This document shows, piece by piece, positions 60,099 through 64,000 of a stretch of DNA of 64,000 nt (its first letter is position 1; every line of letters begins with the position of its first letter). The translations under genes were made by a program, and so were the position numbers. Origin of the DNA: Nipponacmea schrenckii (Eukaryota; Mollusca; Gastropoda; Lottiidae); NCBI GenBank assembly GCA_030562195.1, contig JAUJPP010000007.1, positions 19,713,769 to 19,777,768 of the forward strand, read 5' to 3'. The notes under the pieces are model-generated. The model had not been told where the DNA came from and ran no database searches. It was given only the letters and a program-made list of their open reading frames with translations.

Positions 60099-60486
60099 AT
60101 TTCATAATGCCTGGAGATTTGAGTAACGTTTCATAATCCCTGGAGATTTGAGTAACGTTTCATAATCCCTGGAGATTTAAGTAACGTTTCATAATGCCTG
60201 TAGATTTAAGTAAATATTTCATAATGCCTGGAGATTTAAGTAAACATTTCATAATGCCTGGAGATTTGAGTAAACATTTCATAATGCCTGGAGAATTGAG
60301 TAAATATTTCATTATGCCTGGAGATTTAAGTAAACATTTCATAATGCCTGGAGATTTAAGTAAACATTTCATAATGCCTTGAGATTTGAGTAAATATTTC
60401 ATCATGCCTGGAGATTTAAGTAAATATTTCATAATGCCTTGAGATTTAAGTAAACATTTCATAATGCCTGGAGATTTAAGTGACAT
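60099..60486 (+). repeat. 30-bp minisatellite, about 13 copies, just upstream of terminal exon 20
   Basis: Unit 'ataatgcctggagatttaag' + 'taaacatttc' (first copies 29 bases with 'taacgtttc'). It ends 99 bases before the exon 20 start, so it lies in the intron next to an alternative acceptor. The 30-base period creates spurious open frames on both strands. Confidence 0.85.
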
Positions 60487-60584
60487 ATAAGACTTAGATT
60501 ACTAAGACCGCTTGAATAAACTGTTATGTAGCTCAAAGGTTTATAAAATGTTTAAAAGAAATTTACTTAAATTTTTTTCTTCAG

Positions 60585-60781
60585 AACCGTCAGAACAATA
60601 TTTGGTTCGTAAAAGACTGGCTGTAGAAGATAAACTAAAAGTTATTGAAAGAATGGAGACTGAACCACGACCTCCAGTGAAGGTCATTATGGCAGAATTT
60701 GGTATTTCTCGTAAAACTGTATATAATATATATAACAACAGAAATCAACTTATTCCAGATAGAAATAATTTCACTATGTGA
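60585..60781 (+). CDS. Gene D alternative terminal exon 20 (HTH)
   Basis: Acceptor tttttttcttcag, 64 residues, TGA. Lead-in PSEQYLVRKR, helix 1 LAVEDKLKVIERMETEPR, core VIMAEFGISRKTVYNIYNNR, end NQLIPDRN. The end of the recognition helix lacks the usual basic L-K-x-K and ends in NNR, and the terminal aromatic-Glu motif is missing. It is the most divergent C-terminal edge of the set. Confidence 0.82.
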
Positions 60782-62386
60782 CAACCATGTTTGTTTGTGA
60801 TCATCTGGTTTTGTATTGAAAGAAACATTCATTTGGAAATTTAACTATAGAAAGTCATAGATATAAAGTGATAAAAATATAGGAGTATGATTGGTTTAGG
60901 ACTTGGCCCTGTGTCTCCAAGAATTTTCAGATTTGTGTAGACAATTGGGAACAGAACTAAAGAAAGTCATTAATGTAGTGTGATGCTGGTTGTCTCAAAA
61001 AACTATATTAATATGATTGAAATATGACTGGGCCATATATCTCAAAGAATGTAACAATAAGAATCGCTTTTAACACTGAGAAGAGCAAAATTTATAATAT
61101 TTGTTTAATTTGAAAAACATATATATTTACTATATACTTTGAAAGACAGTTGTACAGATTGGTCAGATATTAAAGTGCAGTGATGTTTTACTATTTATAA
61201 ATTTATTTAATTAGTCAGTTGTATAACTACACCATTGATTTATATTCCTATAAAAACAGTTATTACCGCGTTTCTACAGAGCCAAAAAGCTGGCTTTAAG
61301 CCAGCATTTGTGCGTTTACACTAGTTGAATTGCAAACTTCCACTTTTGTGTTTGTTGGGGGCTAAATGAAGGAAAGCTTTACAACATCGGTAGTCTTGTA
61401 CATCGCGAGCTGTCAATGTGCAACTATTTGATCAAAACTCAAGTGGTTTGGGAACCAGATAAACTTAAAGGAAACATGTTATTATGTTTTATTGAGAATA
61501 ATGCAAGTCAATATTATAACTGTCCCTTGGTAATGTAATTTGGTAGTATAATAAATGACAACAAATATAACAATTGTTATGTTTGGATACTTCTAGAATA
61601 TATTTATTATTTTCGATGTTTCAATGTGGTTCTCACATGTCATCAGGAATATAATGATTGAGTATTTATAATGATACCTTTAAGGATCAGTATAAGTATC
61701 ATTGTTAGAAAGTTTATATAAAATACATGTAAATATGTTTGTTCTTTCTTGTCCTGCAGTATGTTTCTATTATATATTTTAATCTTGATAGTTAATTTTG
61801 TTATTGACATAAATATTTAAATAACTAGTATATTTAAAGTCTAGTTTGATACTAGTACTAGGTCTATTGTAAATATTTAAAAATTATAATAAATTTTCCA
61901 CCGATATTAATGAGTAAAATGCATTAGTTGAACTTAATGCAGTTTGATAGAGAAATGTTGTAGTTGAACTTTAATAGTAATGCTATGATAATGAAGATTT
62001 GATTAACATTTAGAAGCACAGAGCACATATAAAAAAGAACTATTATATAACATAATTCTTTCAACACAATTTACACTGTTGTCATCAGATGGAATGAAAA
62101 AGAGGAGGGGGTAGGCATGAGAAATCTACCACATTGAAACGTTATGTACCTTGTTATTCCCAAGTGTTCTTTTATATAAGTGATATTGTTCAACATCTTC
62201 AACTATTTTTTTTATTGTATTCTTATTTATATTGAAATTTAGAATCTTAACAATATGAATTAAAGTGTACATCTTTTAACATAATATGATATTTTACTTC
62301 TACTATTTTTAAATGGCTTCTTACATATTGTAAGTATTTGTAAGTTGAGGAGTAATAAAGTAATTTTAGCTGTTGTATGATTTCAG
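60782..62386 (+). other. Inter-exon interval 20-21
   Basis: 1.6 kb without an HTH exon. A GC-richer patch at about 61265-61450 contains the palindrome GCTGGCTTTAAGCCAGC and may be a transposon fragment of unknown class. Confidence 0.35.
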
Positions 62387-62595
62387 CTCTGTTAAATACA
62401 CGCCAATACAAAGAATTACCATTGGAAACTAAAGTTCGATTGATTGAAGCTTCAGAAAGGGATCCTAAACCATCGATCCGTCAACTAGCAGAAGAATTTG
62501 ACGTCCAAACTAAAACTGCATATAATATTGTTAAGAAAAAAAACAAGTACCTTGCTGATTTTGATAAACGTCAAAATTTGATGAAAAATCCATAA
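62387..62595 (+). CDS. Gene D alternative terminal exon 21 (HTH)
   Basis: Acceptor gtatgatttcag, 68 residues, TAA. Lead-in LLNTRQYKE, helix 1 LPLETKVRLIEASERDPK, core QLAEEFDVQTKTAYNIVKKK, end NKYLADFDKR. It pairs with exon 22 (xYKELPLExKVRLI). Confidence 0.86.
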
Positions 62596-63752
62596 GTTAT
62601 CTTGAAACAGGTGCTTGATATATGAAATCTTAACTTGAAAAATCATCGAATTATTTGATACATAGAATTTTGACAGACTGCTGTAATATTAACCATTGAT
62701 TATATCTGTATCAAAGAACTTGAAATATTTTCCAAAAGTTGACATGACATACTATTCAATCAATGAAAATTCCAGTTTTTTAAGGATTCCCTTTGCTTAA
62801 TTGAGCCATAATTTATGTTATGGTGGTTTGCCAAAAAAGGAATAATTTTAAGTGCAATCGGACCTCAGAAAACTAGCAGTTCTCTGTTGCTACAAGCATT
62901 CATTCAAGATTTTTGTGACGTACATCAGACTTTTGACTCAAATACCTTTTATAAAGTGAAAATATTAAAGCTATTCTTAACATTGCATTGTTCTCTTGAT
63001 AGTTATTGATCCTAGGAAGTAAATGTATTTCTGATGTCTTCAACTCCCTTCAAAATAAAGTAAATAAGCCAATGAAAATTTTTTTTTAGCTGAATTAACC
63101 TCTCTTTCTTCATATGTTTATAGTAGGAATAACAATTGACTCTAATCTGCCTCTAAAACTAAGACTGGTACAAATATATCTTTGTTCATTTGTTACAACT
63201 TCTATTAATAATGTAGTCAGGCGTATTTATGTTAATGAAGTTTGCAGTTTCCATACAGTGAGGTTTCACTGGAGAGGTATTTTTATATGTACTGTCGATA
63301 GAAGATAGGTTTTATTGTTTTTATTATCTGCTCTATAACCAACTGATCATTACATCAAATCAATAAGCGCTGTTAGAAATACTCAAACTTGAATACTTAC
63401 ATACCAGTCAGTTTCTAGTTAGTGTTAGGTGAAGGGGCTGAACCGAGGTCACTAGATTTTTCAGGCGACTCACCTGCAATTCTTTCACTATTCAAAATTT
63501 GAAAGAGTAGGTTCTAAAGGTGACACAGCATTTTTTCTGATGGGCCCTGACATAACCTGCCCCATCTGATACCAGTACCCAAAATTAGGTCCTGCCAGTA
63601 GGGGTTTCTTTTGGCAACTTTGGCACATCTGTGATACCCCAAGACAATTTGCGACTCCCCGACTTGATGATGGTTGAAAGTTTATATTATGTGTTGTCCT
63701 GGTATACTTTGAATCTACTTTCACTGAAGTTTGGACAATTTGTATTTTTCAG
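62596..63752 (+). other. Inter-exon interval 21-22
   Basis: A possible degenerate repeat at about 63425-63660 is GC-richer than its surroundings. No coding exon recognised. Confidence 0.3.
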
Positions 63753-63976
63753 CATTGACAAGTACACGTGAATATAAAGAATTGCCATTAGAAGATAAAG
63801 TGCGATTGATACAAGATTCTGAAAGAATGCCAAAACCAACAGTGAAAGAATTATCGGAAAAATACCAGACAAAACTTCATACAGTTTATAGTATATTAAG
63901 AAAAAAAGACAAATTTATGGCAGATTATCATAGTTTGAATAGAAATTCATCGACAGACAATTTTCCATATTCATAG
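63753..63976 (+). CDS. Gene D alternative terminal exon 22 (HTH), last in window
   Basis: Acceptor tgtatttttcag, 73 residues, TAG. Lead-in LTSTREYKE, helix 1 LPLEDKVRLIQDSERMPK, core ELSEKYQTKLHTVYSILRKK, end DKFMADYHS. The turn has Thr-Lys-Leu-His instead of the usual G/D-I/V-S-x, so its DNA contacts should differ from those of exon 21. The array probably continues beyond the right edge, since spacing shows no sign of ending. Confidence 0.86.
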
Positions 63977-64000
63977 CTTTATTGTTTTCTTTGCTCTTCA

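Noticed and set aside
60160..60486. 108-codon minus-strand frame with repeated K-S-P/Q-G-I-M
   Set aside because: Created by the 30-bp minisatellite; no splice context or domain.
58125..60486. CRISPR-like array
   Set aside because: Units are contiguous minisatellites with no unique spacers, in a eukaryotic genome.
40950..63976. HTH exons as 22 pogo/Tigger transposase insertions
   Set aside because: No DDE catalytic domain, terminal inverted repeats or TA-flanked boundaries around any of them; all have the same splice phase and strand, and intact frames.
40950..63976. Dscam-like mutually exclusive internal exons
   Set aside because: Every copy ends in a stop codon without a usable donor, so they are terminal, not internal, exons.

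Overview
This is nuclear DNA of an invertebrate animal, most likely a mollusc or other lophotrochozoan. The window is AT-rich. Its genes are split by GT-AG introns with pyrimidine-rich TTTCAG acceptors, and the introns hold tRNA-derived SINEs, DNA transposons and repeats with internal tandem arrays. No bacterial or viral gene organisation is seen. The species cannot be named from the sequence alone.

Layout. (1) 1-7645, minus: a DnaJ co-chaperone gene with an acidic/lysine-rich middle and a TPR-like 3' part that runs off the window. (2) 7990-9320: a GC-richer tandem repeat block. (3) 10413-31587, minus: three tandem paralogues (called A, B and C here). Each has the same kind of N-terminal domain, one or two acidic exons, and a FLYWCH-type zinc finger split over two exons, followed by a conserved C-terminal exon. 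Gene C carries a second, phase-compatible pair of FLYWCH/last exons downstream (23404-24252). An orphan terminal exon (10413-10753) lies beyond gene A. (4) 31588-36071: the divergent intergenic interval, containing a hAT-type element with an 8-bp target duplication and a Tc1/mariner-like element nested in it. (5) 36072 to the right edge, plus: gene D. It has the same N-terminal domain, but instead of a FLYWCH finger it is followed by an array of at least 22 separate 3'-terminal exons (40950-63976). Each exon starts in the same splice phase, encodes one CENP-B/pipsqueak-type helix-turn-helix, and ends with its own stop codon.

The main discovery is therefore a four-gene cluster sharing one unrecognised N-terminal module and feeding it into different DNA-binding C-termini. 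The plus-strand gene could produce at least 22 proteins that share 300 residues and differ only in the DNA-binding domain. Conserved reading phase, conserved helix 1 and a strongly varied recognition helix all indicate that the array is functional and not a set of decayed transposases. The organisation resembles Drosophila lola and mod(mdg4) (common N-terminus, many alternative DNA-binding 3' exons), but I see no BTB domain.

All exon coordinates come from reading splice sites and phases by eye. For genes A, B, C, the C alternative and D with each of its terminal exons, the summed coding length is an exact multiple of three. Transcript data would be needed to confirm usage. The cluster continues past 64000.
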